A stretch of 64,000 nt of DNA from Niabella pedocola (GTDB taxonomy: Bacteria > Bacteroidota > Bacteroidia > Chitinophagales > Chitinophagaceae): positions 496,001 through 560,000 of the forward strand of contig NZ_JAJNEC010000007.1 in assembly GCF_021044425.1 (NCBI RefSeq), given 5' to 3'. Of this stretch, positions 9,593-20,600 are shown piece after piece (positions within the stretch are counted from its first letter, which is position 1; the number at the start of each line of letters is the position of its first letter). Under the pieces are notes generated by a model. That model saw only the letters and a program-made list of their open reading frames with translations, searched no databases and had not been told where the DNA came from. The position numbers were made by a program, and so were the translations under genes.

Positions 9593-11902
9593 TTATTGCC
9601 TTTTTCTCCTGATCAACAATATAGTTCCCGCCAACAATATGCATCCCGGCAGCACCCATATAAATACAATCCTTTCTATGTATGCACCCTGCTCGGAAAT
9701 TGTCAGTAAAATATCCTTGGATAATATTATTGATAGTTGAACCGGAAAATGGTTATAGGTAAGGTGGCTGTATGCGCCTGCGATAAGATCACGATTCTGC
9801 GCAATCCGCAGGTTGCTGATAAAATCTGCACTCCCGAAAAGAATGATCCGTTGCTCTTTTTGACGGATATTCCGCCTTAGCTGCGCTGAAGTGATAAACG
9901 TATCCCGCAGTATATCACCCGCCAGGGGATTGAAAGGCGGCAGTGTTGAATCAATAACCAGATCGCCGGCTTTGAGCCAGGTTTTACCTGGCAGGCCCAA
10001 CAACAACGGCCTGAATTTATAAATACTGTCATTTAGCTGGGTAAGGCCTGCAACAAAGGGCATTCCTACGCCCCTCAGTCCTTGGGTCAAAAAAGAAAGC
10101 GTATCTATATACGGAGTGGTTAAACAAACCACCTTCTCGGGCGTTTCGTCATACGTGGGTTGCACCAGCTGACCGCTCATTAATTGTACACCCAGCTGCC
10201 GTAACAAGGGGTTCAACACATACTGCTTACCGGGTTTTCCCAAAATAAGCATATTACCACCGGCGGCAATATAGCCTTCTATTTTTTTCTGCACTGCGGC
10301 GCTCAGGTTCATAACCGGATCCGCCAGCACCAGTGTTGCCACATCCGCAGGCACATCCTGCACATTTAAATTCAGCGTATCCACATCCAGTCCCATATTG
10401 GCAATAGATGCTCTTATGCTTTTAGCTGTATGCGCTGCATAGCCCCGGTCGCCCACCTTATGGATATCGCGTTCCAGATCGCCCGTCAAAAAATACACTT
10501 TGAAAATCTTATCCGGCTCCAGCAACCGCTTCAGTACCGATGCCATATTGGACCCATCGGGCCAGCACTCCACATCATCCATGGTTCGCAATATTTCGGT
10601 ACGCCCCCGGTATTTCAATTGCATCACCATCCGGTTGCCTTCCGACTTCAGATCAATCAGCTTGCGTATTTGTTCCGGCGTTTTAAACATATCCAGATCG
10701 AGCTCACTTCTTTCTGCCACCTTTGCCGCAATCTGCTGTACGGTTTTACCAGGATATATATGATACCAGCTACTGTCGCTTGATTGCGGGTCTATATCAT
10801 AAAAATATACGTAGTTGAATTTGATATCCGGCTTAAAGCGCAGGTACCGCTCCCAAAATGAGGTAAGATAACTGGGATTACGAGCCTCCGGAAGACCACG
10901 CGCCATTTTTGATGTTCTACTTAGCAAGTTCACATAAAGCGTTACTTCCAGCGTACTGTCACCCAAGGCTTTGATCATTTTTTGCAGTTCCGTGGATATT
11001 GTATTCTTTTTTGCAGCCGTTGTATCCCAGTAGCCTGTAAGTACCGGGCGGGAGGTTATATACCCTACTGACAGTGCCAGTATCATTACCAATATATAAC
11101 GACCTGCATTTATATACCAGGGTTTGGACTCCCGCTCTGCACGCAATTTAATAATGGTAAAACTTACAAAAATAAAAGCGATGGCCATAAAGTAAACAAT
11201 ATCCCGGGTTACAATCAGGCCAAAGATCATTTTCTGGTTGCGGTTCTGCAGGGAAAGAAACCAGGTAAGGTCCCTGATGAAATCATATTGCTGCCAAAGT
11301 CCCCCGATTCTGTCCAGCACGAAAATGATCATAAAAGTGCCGATCCCCGATATGACCGGGTGTACCGAAATAGCAGACATGAACAATCCGATGGCTGAAT
11401 AAGTACATACCAGCAAATAAAACCCCAGCAGGCCCGACAGGAACAACCCGTAATCTTCATCCCTGATATTGAGTGCGCCTACCACCATTACCATACCAAC
11501 AATTACCACCTGCAATAAAAGGTACAGCACAATCCCCAGGTATTTACCCAGTACAATCTGGCGAAGCCTGGCGGGAGATGAATACAGTAATCGGATAGCA
11601 CCGGTATTCTTTTCACGGCTGACAAGCCCCATAGTAAGCAGTGGTATAAAAAGATAGAGATAGGATACAGCGGTAGTATATACACCACCAAACAGACTGC
11701 CCGTTAAAGATTTGGTAGATGGCCAGGTCCACTTTGAATTGCTGTTCTTAATCATAATTTCCTGAAAATTGGCCATATCATGCAGTGGGTTAAAATATGC
11801 CACTGCGATCATTACCCAAAACACCAGCAGTACAATCCAGGCAATGGGCGAATAAAACAGGTACCTCAATTCGTTCCTGGCTATTTTAATGATTAATCGC
11901 AT
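9593..11902 (-). CDS. ABC-2 permease fused to GldG-like periplasmic domain (copy 2)
   Basis: About 769 residues from the ATG at 11900-11902. A longer frame upstream to 11944 is possible, but MRLIIKIARNELRYLF matches the start of the paralogue, so the shorter start is chosen. Residues 1-240 form an ABC-2 permease with about six membrane helices, like GldF. A further helix (about residue 270) leads into a periplasmic GldG/ABC-auxiliary domain (LEVTLYVNLLSRTS onward), and a last helix ends in IRRKRQ. Normally GldF and GldG are separate genes; here they are one chain. It probably forms an export complex with the ATPase at 14475-15398. The cargo is unknown. Confidence 0.82.
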   Translation of the reverse strand: MRLIIKIARNELRYLFYSPIAWIVLLVFWVMIAVAYFNPLHDMANFQEIMIKNSNSKWTWPSTKSLTGSLFGGVYTTAVSYLYLFIPLLTMGLVSREKNTGAIRLLYSSPARLRQIVLGKYLGIVLYLLLQVVIVGMVMVVGALNIRDEDYGLFLSGLLGFYLLVCTYSAIGLFMSAISVHPVISGIGTFMIIFVLDRIGGLWQQYDFIRDLTWFLSLQNRNQKMIFGLIVTRDIVYFMAIAFIFVSFTIIKLRAERESKPWYINAGRYILVMILALSVGYITSRPVLTGYWDTTAAKKNTISTELQKMIKALGDSTLEVTLYVNLLSRTSKMARGLPEARNPSYLTSFWERYLRFKPDIKFNYVYFYDIDPQSSDSSWYHIYPGKTVQQIAAKVAERSELDLDMFKTPEQIRKLIDLKSEGNRMVMQLKYRGRTEILRTMDDVECWPDGSNMASVLKRLLEPDKIFKVYFLTGDLERDIHKVGDRGYAAHTAKSIRASIANMGLDVDTLNLNVQDVPADVATLVLADPVMNLSAAVQKKIEGYIAAGGNMLILGKPGKQYVLNPLLRQLGVQLMSGQLVQPTYDETPEKVVCLTTPYIDTLSFLTQGLRGVGMPFVAGLTQLNDSIYKFRPLLLGLPGKTWLKAGDLVIDSTLPPFNPLAGDILRDTFITSAQLRRNIRQKEQRIILFGSADFISNLRIAQNRDLIAGAYSHLTYNHFPVQLSIILSKDILLTISEQGAYIERIVFIWVLPGCILLAGTILLIRRKRQ

Positions 11903-11993
11903 GTGCGTTTTTATTTTTGTTAAATACAGATTCGCTTCATACAACTACACCCGGCAACAATTATTCGGATCCGTGTATCAATGCGATTTATCG

Positions 11994-14366
11994 TTATCGC
12001 CTTTTTCTTCTTACCAGCAGTACAATGCCCAGCAGTAATAAAAGCGACGGAATGACCCATACATAAGTCAGCCGCTCCAGTTTCACCCAGGAAGGCGTCA
12101 TTAAGAGCCAGTTATCCCGGGGAAAAGGGAACAATGTATAAGCCGGGTTCCGGTTATAATCCAGCCAGCTAAAAATACCACGTACATAATATGCGTTCCC
12201 TTCCAACCGCAACGGGCTCGCAAAATCTGCATCCCCGGTAACAACTATGCGCTGCTCTTTTCCCTTAAAAGGCCTTGTTAGCTTTATGGCAACGGGATAG
12301 GAATGCGCTTTCAGATCTCCTCGTTGCGGTTCAAACTGTGGTACCACCGAGTCCTGCACCAGCTTTCCCATTTCCTGCCATGATTTTTCCGGAATGGTCA
12401 TAATCAACGGAGCCATATTAAAGCCGCTGTCCTTGTTATAAGAAAGTCCGGCAACACCGTTCATTACCAAAGCGGATGTATCACCGGAAGGTATACGGTA
12501 GTTCGTAACCTTCATCAAACGCCGGTTTATTGATAAACGATACTCATCGGCCAATCCATATATGAAGGGAGTTTCATAGCACGATATTACATCCGGCTCA
12601 TTATGAAATGAAGGATGTACCAGTTGACCGGGCAGCAATTTCACGCCCAGTTGTTGTAACAAAGGATTCAGCACATTTTGCTTCCCCGGTTCGCCCAGAA
12701 TGAACATATTACCACCACGGGAAATATAGCTTTTCAGCTTCTCTTCCACGCCGGCACTCAACTCCTGCTTTGGATCGGCAAGAACCAGGGTTGTAATATC
12801 AGCCGGTATGTTTTGTGTTTTAAGATTCAGCGTGTCCAGGTCGAAGCCGAGGGGATATAATTCATTCAGCCACGCATATTCCCGCTCGCCGGTTTTGGTA
12901 ATACTGCGCTCCAGCTGCCCGGTAACAAACCCTACATGTGGCATTCTCGCACCTGCCAGGCGTTGAAAAGCGGCATTAAAAGGAGGTTCACTGGTTGCCT
13001 CAACACCATTAAATATAGACTCCCCGGTTTTTGAAGGGAAGTATCTGATATAAACCGAACGGTCTTTCCAGGTTATTTTCATGCCCCTTTCATAGCCCAA
13101 TACACCCGGGTCTATTATTTTTTTTATCTCCTCCGGTCCCATAAACAAGGATGCGTCAATTTTCATAGCCCGTGCCGTGAGGCCTGCAATCTGTTCCAGG
13201 TTTTTTCCCGGAAAAGTTTTGTATCTCAAACTATCGCCGGGCGCAAGAGCATAATAATACACATACTTAAACCGGATATCCCGCTTATATCTCCGGTAAG
13301 GCTCCCATAAATCCAAATATGCATTCATGTTTTCGGGAAACCCAATAAAGGCGTACTGCCTGTTGGGATCCGGAGGTAACAAGTTTGTATAAAGGGTCAC
13401 CTCCATTGGTGCCCCATCAAGTAGTTGCAGGCGCTGTTGTGTTTTAGGATGCAGTGAATTCGTTTTTCCTGCGGATACATCCAGGTATCCGATGGCATTT
13501 TGCCGGGATGAAAAATAGCCCGCCGTCAGGCATAAAATAATAACTGCCAGGTATCTCCCCACTTTAAGATAACGTGAAGTTTGCTGCATACTACTCTTTA
13601 TTACCAATAAGGCAAAAGAAACAAACATCACAATGATGATCATAAAGTAAATGATATCCCTGGTAGTAATAAGCCCTTTTAGCATTCTTCCTGTTCGACC
13701 CTTGAGACTAAGAAAATAGGTAAGGTCTCTTACAAAATCATACTGTTGCCACAATGCATCTATTTTATTCAAACTAATCAGGATCGTGAAACTGACCACC
13801 GCTGCTACGATCGGATAGCGGGTAAGGCTGGAAGCAAAGAAGCTGACGGCCGTATAAGCAGAAAGCAACAGGAAAATACCTATGCTTGCCGAAACCAATA
13901 ACCCATAATCAATGGATTTTATATCGAATGCCGCTGTTAGCATAAAAGCGGCCAGCATAACCATAAAAAATAGGTTAAAAAAGGTAGCACCTAAAAATTT
14001 GCCGATTATCAACTGGCGCAGCCGCAACGGCGATGAATGTAATAACCGGTACGTACCAGCATTAAACTCGCGGCTGATTATCCCCATAGTAAGCAATGGT
14101 ATAAACAAATAAAGGTATTGTAATACGTCCGAGAGCATACCCGAACCAGGACCGGTGATAAACCCTTCGGTGAGCGTCCCCGGATTAACATGAGGAAGAT
14201 AGGGGTATTCCTTAGCCGTACTATACATCCTGGGCCCAATACGTTGAAGGCGGTGTGTATAGAAAAATGCACACATCACCCAAAAAACGATCAAGGTAAA
14301 CCAGGCCACCGGTGTATAAAAGAGATTCCGTAACTCGTTCTTCGCTATTTTGAGTATTAATCGCAT
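11994..14366 (-). CDS. ABC-2 permease fused to GldG-like periplasmic domain (copy 1)
   Basis: A 790-residue protein starting MRLILKIAKNELRNLF. The permease half (about 1-250, six hydrophobic helices) is followed by a helix (YLAVIILCLTAGYFSS) and a large GldG-like periplasmic domain. This contains MEVTLYTNLLPPDPNR, the segment DLDTLNLKTQNIPADITTLV and the GGNMFILGEPGKQNVLNPL segment shared with copy 2. A C-terminal helix ends in VRRKRR. It is a tandem paralogue of the gene downstream (9593-11902), and the two permease halves may form a heterodimer in one transporter. It lies 108 bases after the ABC ATPase gene. A role in gliding or type IX-related surface export is only an analogy with GldAFG. 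Confidence 0.83.
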   Translation of the reverse strand: MRLILKIAKNELRNLFYTPVAWFTLIVFWVMCAFFYTHRLQRIGPRMYSTAKEYPYLPHVNPGTLTEGFITGPGSGMLSDVLQYLYLFIPLLTMGIISREFNAGTYRLLHSSPLRLRQLIIGKFLGATFFNLFFMVMLAAFMLTAAFDIKSIDYGLLVSASIGIFLLLSAYTAVSFFASSLTRYPIVAAVVSFTILISLNKIDALWQQYDFVRDLTYFLSLKGRTGRMLKGLITTRDIIYFMIIIVMFVSFALLVIKSSMQQTSRYLKVGRYLAVIILCLTAGYFSSRQNAIGYLDVSAGKTNSLHPKTQQRLQLLDGAPMEVTLYTNLLPPDPNRQYAFIGFPENMNAYLDLWEPYRRYKRDIRFKYVYYYALAPGDSLRYKTFPGKNLEQIAGLTARAMKIDASLFMGPEEIKKIIDPGVLGYERGMKITWKDRSVYIRYFPSKTGESIFNGVEATSEPPFNAAFQRLAGARMPHVGFVTGQLERSITKTGEREYAWLNELYPLGFDLDTLNLKTQNIPADITTLVLADPKQELSAGVEEKLKSYISRGGNMFILGEPGKQNVLNPLLQQLGVKLLPGQLVHPSFHNEPDVISCYETPFIYGLADEYRLSINRRLMKVTNYRIPSGDTSALVMNGVAGLSYNKDSGFNMAPLIMTIPEKSWQEMGKLVQDSVVPQFEPQRGDLKAHSYPVAIKLTRPFKGKEQRIVVTGDADFASPLRLEGNAYYVRGIFSWLDYNRNPAYTLFPFPRDNWLLMTPSWVKLERLTYVWVIPSLLLLLGIVLLVRRKRR

Positions 14367-14474
14367 CCCAGATCTTTTACTTTTTTAATTTGATAGCATC
14401 CCCGTTCCGGCAGCAGCAACAGGCTCCCGGCTGGCTTTCGCCATAAAACGTATCAATATGCCATTATGAAAAAA

Positions 14475-15398
14475 CTATTGCCCTGCGGTTTGGGACAGCT
14501 GTTTAAACACATCGTCCAGCACACCCTTATCCGGGTTAATTTCCTTAAGGCGCCAGCCACCGGCCACACTGGCTGCAACCAGCCGGTCGGTAACCTCTTC
14601 TTCACTGCCCTCGAAATGTATTCTGGCCTGCTTGTCCGAAACAAAATCCACCCCTGTCACACCTGCAACCTTTAGTAATTCAGCTACCGCCGGCGGATGA
14701 TCCATCCGCATCAGCACCGCACTGGATTGTGCATAGTTGTTAAATGCATCCATGCTATCCGAAAAAACGATTCGCCCTCCTTCAATCATGATCACCTCCC
14801 GGCAAAGCAGGTTTACTTCTGATAATACATGCGATGAAAAAAGCACCGTATGTTCTTCTGCAATTTCCCGGATGAGTTTTCGCGCCTCAATCATTTGGTT
14901 AGGGTCCAGCCCATTGGTTGGCTCATCCATTACCACCAGTTTGGGCTTATGGATAATGGACTGGGCAATACCCACCCGCTGACGGTAGCCGCCTGAAAGA
15001 TTTTTTATCAGCCGGGAGGCGAAATGTGCAATGCCGCAGCGTTCCTTTACTTCTTCTACGGCGGCCTTTATTTTATTCTTCTCCATCAGCCGTAGCTCTG
15101 CACAATATACCAGGTACTCATCAATGGTAAGGTCTGTATACAACGGCGCAATTTGCGGCAAAAAACCGATTTGCTTTTTTGCCTCGAGCGGATGTTTTCT
15201 TAAATCAATATCGTTGACATATACATTCCCCTCCGTTTGGTTTAACGTACCACAAATGATATTCATGGTAGTGGATTTACCGGCGCCATTAGATCCCAGC
15301 AGCCCGATGATACCCGGGTCTGCAATTTCAATATTAATATCGCGGATCGCCCAGGTACTGGTATATTTATGCGATAGGTTTTCAGTTTTAAGTATCAT
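14475..15398 (-). CDS. ABC transporter ATP-binding protein, GldA-like
   Basis: A 307-residue cytoplasmic ATPase with all expected motifs: Walker A GSNGAGKSTT near residue 36, Q-loop GFLPQIAPLY, signature LSGGYRQRVGIAQ near 138, Walker B LVVMDEPTNGLDP near 156, and the switch SSHVLSE. A C-terminal extension of about 90 residues (VLMRMDHPPAVAELL onward) is usual in drug/Gld-type export ATPases. The two permease-GldG fusion genes directly downstream are the obvious partners, making an A-FG-FG set. This is the GldA family by context; general ABC-2 exporters share the same motifs, so the gene symbol is withheld. Confidence 0.85.
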   Translation of the reverse strand: MILKTENLSHKYTSTWAIRDINIEIADPGIIGLLGSNGAGKSTTMNIICGTLNQTEGNVYVNDIDLRKHPLEAKKQIGFLPQIAPLYTDLTIDEYLVYCAELRLMEKNKIKAAVEEVKERCGIAHFASRLIKNLSGGYRQRVGIAQSIIHKPKLVVMDEPTNGLDPNQMIEARKLIREIAEEHTVLFSSHVLSEVNLLCREVIMIEGGRIVFSDSMDAFNNYAQSSAVLMRMDHPPAVAELLKVAGVTGVDFVSDKQARIHFEGSEEEVTDRLVAASVAGGWRLKEINPDKGVLDDVFKQLSQTAGQ

Positions 15399-15496
15399 GG
15401 TTCTTGTTATAAATGACTAAACAAATACGGTACGTTGCTAACAGGGTTCACGCCTGCTTCTAGCTGTAACAACCAGGTCGCTTATCTTTGCCGTAG

Positions 15497-16261
15497 CTAC
15501 CCACGGCCAGGTGGTATCAAACGGTTTTCATCGGTCACTGTAATACGCAATGAAATTTCATCATTCAAAAAATCATCTTCATTTTTTTCAGGCAGCATTT
15601 GATAAATACCTTTACCTGTATTATATAAATCCTCGCGTTGGGTTTTGGTATTACTTACATTTGAACAAAAAATATTAAATCCGAAAAAAACCAGGAAAAG
15701 ACCAACGGCATTTAACTGCTCCTTGAAAAAACGCTGTGCCCGGGTTAAATGTACTTTAACGGTATTACAGGATATTTCCAGCCTGTCCGCAATTTCATCG
15801 CGGCTCAATCCTGCTTCCCGGCTCAGCCAGAATACTTTTTTCTGCATTTTTGGTAAGCGGGCAAATAACTGTTCTAGCTGACCCAGTCGTTCCTTACTGA
15901 TCAACCGGTTCTCCGCAGCCGCACAAACGGGTTCATTAATTGCTTTGAAGCCATTTAAGAAAGCTGTTCTTTTGGCTTCCTTTTTAAGGTATTTATATGC
16001 CGCATGCACAGCTACCCGGTACAGCCATCCGCCCGGATTTTCATAAATAAGCGCTTCCGGTTTTGACCATAGTTTTAAAAAGGTATCCTGTACAATATCT
16101 TCTGCTGTATGCCGGCATTTGGTAATAGCAGCAATAGCCGTTATTAGATGAGGCATATGCGCTACAACCAGTTCGTTAAACGCCCGCTCATCACCCAATG
16201 CAATGGAAGTAAACGAACAGGGATCCTTACGAAGCCGATGGGTTGAGATCATTGTTAACAC
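15497..16261 (-). CDS. ECF-type RNA polymerase sigma factor with membrane-spanning C-terminal extension
   Basis: A 254-residue protein. Region 2 is visible at about 28-90 (FNELVVAHM, AEDIVQDTFLKLWSKP, GWLYRVAVHAAYKYLKK), and region 4 at about 130-185 (LPKMQKKVFWLSREAGLSRDEIADRLEIS, with helix-turn-helix NTVKVHLTRA). After it comes a hydrophobic stretch (AVGLFLVFFGFNIF, about 190-203) and then some 50 polar residues. Hydrophobic tails are common in Bacteroidota ECF factors, but this extra polar tail is unusual. The gene begins 9 bases after the susD-like stop, and no FecR-type partner lies next to it. An internal ATG three codons in could be the true start. Confidence 0.85.
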   Translation of the reverse strand: MLTMISTHRLRKDPCSFTSIALGDERAFNELVVAHMPHLITAIAAITKCRHTAEDIVQDTFLKLWSKPEALIYENPGGWLYRVAVHAAYKYLKKEAKRTAFLNGFKAINEPVCAAAENRLISKERLGQLEQLFARLPKMQKKVFWLSREAGLSRDEIADRLEISCNTVKVHLTRAQRFFKEQLNAVGLFLVFFGFNIFCSNVSNTKTQREDLYNTGKGIYQMLPEKNEDDFLNDEISLRITVTDENRLIPPGRG

Positions 16262-16270
16262 TTTAATTTG

Positions 16271-17665
16271 TTATCTTGGGTTCTGTATCATATGAGGATT
16301 ATTGGCAATAATGAGTGGAGAAAACTGCATCAGGTAGCGCGGTGCGCCGGGCTCCAATACAGCTAATACCGTACTTCCATCATCGGCTGTCCGTTGAAGT
16401 GTTTGTGCAAAACGGGGATCCCTGTTAAGCCGCTTCAGATCAAAGAGCCGCAGGCCGCCGTGATAAAACAGTTCCCTTCTCCGCTCCTGTAATACTGTGG
16501 CCAATACATCAGTAGCGCCCTCTATTGGAGTGTATTGGATCAGGCGGTTTTGTCGTAGCCGGTTCACAAGCGCCAGAGCTCCCGCAGTATCTCCCCGTCG
16601 CGCCAGGCATTCGGCCTCTGTGAGCAAGACTTCCGGCACGCCGATACTGTAATTAAAGTACATATAGGTAAGATCCTGCCCCCCATCAATCCAGTTTAGT
16701 ATATAAACATCTCCGTCCTGTTTGAAAAACTTTATAAGCCGATTGTCATTTGTATCGAAAAGGTCTCCTAGTGTCTTGCTGATAAAAAAGGAAGAAGTAT
16801 ATTTAGAATAAAATCCGGAGTAATCCATCCGGAGCTTCCCCATCAATGTTTCCGGGTTTTTTGACAAATCCAATAAAGAAGTGGTCGGAATAAAATGAAC
16901 GTTATAGTCCAGCAGTTCATTCCGCATGACCAGTGAGCGATGGGCTGCCTCTTCCGCCTGCTGATAATTGCCCATATATAAATACGTACGTGCCAACAAG
17001 GCCAGCGCAGCGGCTTTGCCGGGTTGCACGATCGTTGCACCCATATCCGGCAGATCGGGATTCGACACCGCAGCATTCAGATCTTTCAATATCTGATTGT
17101 AAACATCCTGCACCGTAGCTCTTGCCGGCAATGTGCCGGCATCAGGCTGCAGGATCAACGGCACCGATAAATCAGCAGCGGCTGTTGTGCTTTGATAATG
17201 CGGCCCGTAGAGATTAGCCAACTGCAGGTAATACCAGGCGCGGTTGATCTGCGCCTGAGCCCGCGGTATATTTTTCTGTTGTGCACTACCTTCAACTGCA
17301 TCAATCTTGTTTAATATGATATTCATTTGTAAAATACGGCGATAGGCACTGTTGTATATAAAATCAGGATCTCCGGAGTTCCAGATATCCTTGCCCCACA
17401 AATAAGTCCGTGCATAATAAGATGAAGTATCAAGTTGCAGCGCATTATCGCTTATCTTCATATCATCGCTCATAATATCAGCCAGAATAAAATTGCAAAG
17501 TGCTATGGAATCGTGATTGAGCATTTCCTGCAGGTCCTTTATCGTAGATGGATTAATGACAGTGGTACCCGCCGGTTGATCTAAGAATTTCCGGCATGCG
17601 GATAGCAAGAGCAACATGCATAAACAAAGTGGCACTATACTCAAAAAAGCTTTTCTATTTTGCAT
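16271..17665 (-). CDS. RagB/SusD-like nutrient-binding outer membrane lipoprotein
   Basis: A 464-residue protein. The lipoprotein signal ends in LLLLSAC with Cys 24, and the mature start RKFLDQPAGTT is typical of SusD proteins (the KFLD motif). TPR-like helical pairs (AWYYLQLANLYGPHY, ALALLARTYLYMGNYQQAEEAA) and a late LRLFDLKRL segment near the C-terminus also fit. SusD proteins act as a lid on the SusC channel at the cell surface and bind the ligand. It directly follows the SusC-like gene by 26 bases, so the two form a complex pair. No glycan hydrolase lies nearby, so peptide or other small ligands are as likely as a polysaccharide. Confidence 0.9.
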   Translation of the reverse strand: MQNRKAFLSIVPLCLCMLLLLSACRKFLDQPAGTTVINPSTIKDLQEMLNHDSIALCNFILADIMSDDMKISDNALQLDTSSYYARTYLWGKDIWNSGDPDFIYNSAYRRILQMNIILNKIDAVEGSAQQKNIPRAQAQINRAWYYLQLANLYGPHYQSTTAAADLSVPLILQPDAGTLPARATVQDVYNQILKDLNAAVSNPDLPDMGATIVQPGKAAALALLARTYLYMGNYQQAEEAAHRSLVMRNELLDYNVHFIPTTSLLDLSKNPETLMGKLRMDYSGFYSKYTSSFFISKTLGDLFDTNDNRLIKFFKQDGDVYILNWIDGGQDLTYMYFNYSIGVPEVLLTEAECLARRGDTAGALALVNRLRQNRLIQYTPIEGATDVLATVLQERRRELFYHGGLRLFDLKRLNRDPRFAQTLQRTADDGSTVLAVLEPGAPRYLMQFSPLIIANNPHMIQNPR

Positions 17666-17691
17666 CTGTGTCTTTTTTTCGTTGTTATTAA

Positions 17692-20600
17692 TTAAAAATC
17701 GACATTAAGCGTTAAGGAATACTGCCTTGGATTTTGCGTAAGTCCTATTTGCCCGCCACTGGCAACCGTTTCGGGATCTATATGATATTTGTTCCTGGCC
17801 CAAAAAGCAAGGTTCAACACCTGTACCGACGCGGTAAGATCTTTAATAAACAAGTGCCGTAGCAGACTTCGGGGTAATTGCCAGCCGAATTGTACTTCCT
17901 GAAGACGCATATAATCTGCCGGAAGAATGCTGTTGGTGGCGTTTTGGGTAATAAAGGCCCGTGCGTTGGTGGCATTGGTATTGGCCATCGCCGGCACATT
18001 TGTAAACAATTCATCACCCGGTTTACGCCAGCGGTCACGTATTAAAACACTGTTATCTATAGCCCCGGATGGTACAGGAATATATTCCCGCATCACGTGG
18101 CCCAGGTTAAACAACATCGTTATCCTGGCAAAAAAACCGCTAACATTCAATTCCTGTATAAAACCTCCGGTATACGGCGCCCGCGTAACACCACTATACA
18201 CCAATGCCGAGGCCAGGATTGCACTGTCTGGTGCAGCTGTTTTTTGTCCGTTGGCAGTATAAATCTGCGGATCACCCTTCGGGTCAAGCCCACCCCATCG
18301 ATAACTCCACAGATTATCCGTATTGAACCCATTTCTGGGGGCGCTTAAATAAGATACGGATTGGGAATAGTTTACAACCGGCACATTCTCTGCGATGCTT
18401 TGGTTGTACGCGCCATTTAAAATAACCGTATAATTCAATTTCTTTCGTGCAATCAGTTGTACTTTGAGATACAATTCAAGCCCCTTATTTATGATCTGGC
18501 TATAGGAAACCTGCGTTTGCAGTCCGGTAGCCGGATCTACGGGTTGTTGGGTATTATTATTCAGCCCGTCGGTGGTTTTATGATAATAACGCAGATCCAA
18601 CAGGTACCGGTCTTTTAAAAAACCGATCCCGGCATGTACTTCCATATTTTTAACTCTTGGCGGCAACAATCCAAAATTGTTGCTTACAGCTATATTATAT
18701 CCGCCGCCGGATTCAGGAACATAGGTATCTGCCATCAGCTCCATGCCCTGAAAGGAACTGATTTGCTGAAGAATATAGTCAAGCGATAAGCTGCTGATCT
18801 TTTTCGAATGAAAATAAGATTCCCGGGCTATATCATATTGCATTGATATATTGGATTGCGGCTGCCCCTCGGGCGAGCGTCCATATCCGGCCAATAATTT
18901 TAACGCTGCATTTCTCAAATTCAGTTTCGACTGAACACCGATATACCTGATGACCGTATCCGCTCCATTGGCATTGTTTTGCAAACGACGGGTATTATAG
19001 CTGATATCGAAACGGAACCGGTTCTGGTCAAATCCGAGGCTCATTTTCTCAAAAACATGGTGCATGCTTTGGCCGGATTGCTGCGCCGTATTATACTCAT
19101 TAACCCAAATGCCATAATTATTCCAGCTATTCTGCAGGCTGCGTATAGCATTGATCTGCACCGGCAGATCCGGCATTTGCATCCCTGAAATCCCGGATGA
19201 TAGACTAAGATCGCTTATCCATTCGGGTAAGGGTATAAATGAATAGTTTGACAGACGCCATATTGCCTCTCCATAATAATTATCAAACCGGCTGAAGGGC
19301 GGATTGCTGCCGTACCTGGGATTGAGGATTGCGTTATAGCGACCTTTCAACATATAAATATTCTTAAACGAATAGCTGAAATTACCGTTCCAGTTAAGTC
19401 CCCGGTTAACGCTTGTGTCGCCCGCATTGGGTGTTAATAACGTATAAGGATATGAAAGCGTATGCGCACCCCAGCCAATGGTGGAGATGGATGTTGGCAA
19501 CGGCAGCGATGTATAATATTTAGACAGCGCACTCTGAGGGTCTGCGGAAGGAAGTTTCACCGCCTGGTGGCCCCCCGTTTCCGGATCGTACCCATATATT
19601 GTATTATATGAAGGTCTTTTTTGTGTATTATCGAAACCGCCGCCACCCAAACTGATGGCAATATGATGCTGCCCAAAATAACGGTCGTACAATAACGCAG
19701 AGCGCAGGTTCCAGCTCAGTGCCCGAACGTTAAACTCCTTCAAAATGCTGCCCCTCGGTACATAAAAATCAATCCCGGAAATATTGCCCTCCTCGTCGGT
19801 AACCGGGCTGCCATAATTATTTATCAATTGCCTTGTCTGGCTGCTTAAAGCATCCTGCAGGTACCGGCTGTTGCTTTCAGTGGAACTATATTGCAACGCG
19901 GTGGTCCATATTAAGCCAGGCAACAGCTTCCAATCCATATTCAATCTAGATTGAAGATTCAATACGTTGGTAAACTGCTTATTAACCCGGGCGTCCTGCA
20001 ACAGATTGACACCATGGTTTTCATATCCATAGTGTTCCAGGATCGCATTGGCATCCGGGTTGAATCCTGAATAATCATATACATAATTTCCCTGAGGGTC
20101 TAGTAACAACTGATATGGCTGAAGGCTATTATTTAAAGGATCAAACGAAGAACCCCGCCGCCCTTTTTGTCTGCCAACAGCTGCAAACCAGGTAGCCCTG
20201 AGTTTGCCCTTTAGCAAGTCAAAATTATTCATCAAATTCAAACCCATACCATGGTTCTCATCGTTGAGAGCTGTAGAGCGATCCGTATTATAACTTCCGG
20301 TACCACGAAATTGCCACCCCTTTGTGCTCCCCGATAATGTAAGCATATGGTTCTGCCGGAAACTGCTTTGCTGCAGCAGGTGCATTTGTGCTTCGTTATC
20401 GATTGCAGCAAGCGAATCCCATTTTTCATTGAAGGCTTCTCCCGAAATTCTTCCTGTTATTAAGCCCTGAAGTAACTGCTGAGCCGGGTTTTTATTAAAT
20501 CCGTCATAGGTAAACCCATTTCCCCTTTTTTGGGCTAAATTGATAAATCCCGAATCAGAGGCAGCTTTAAGATAGTCCAGCACATCTGGCGATGAAGCCA

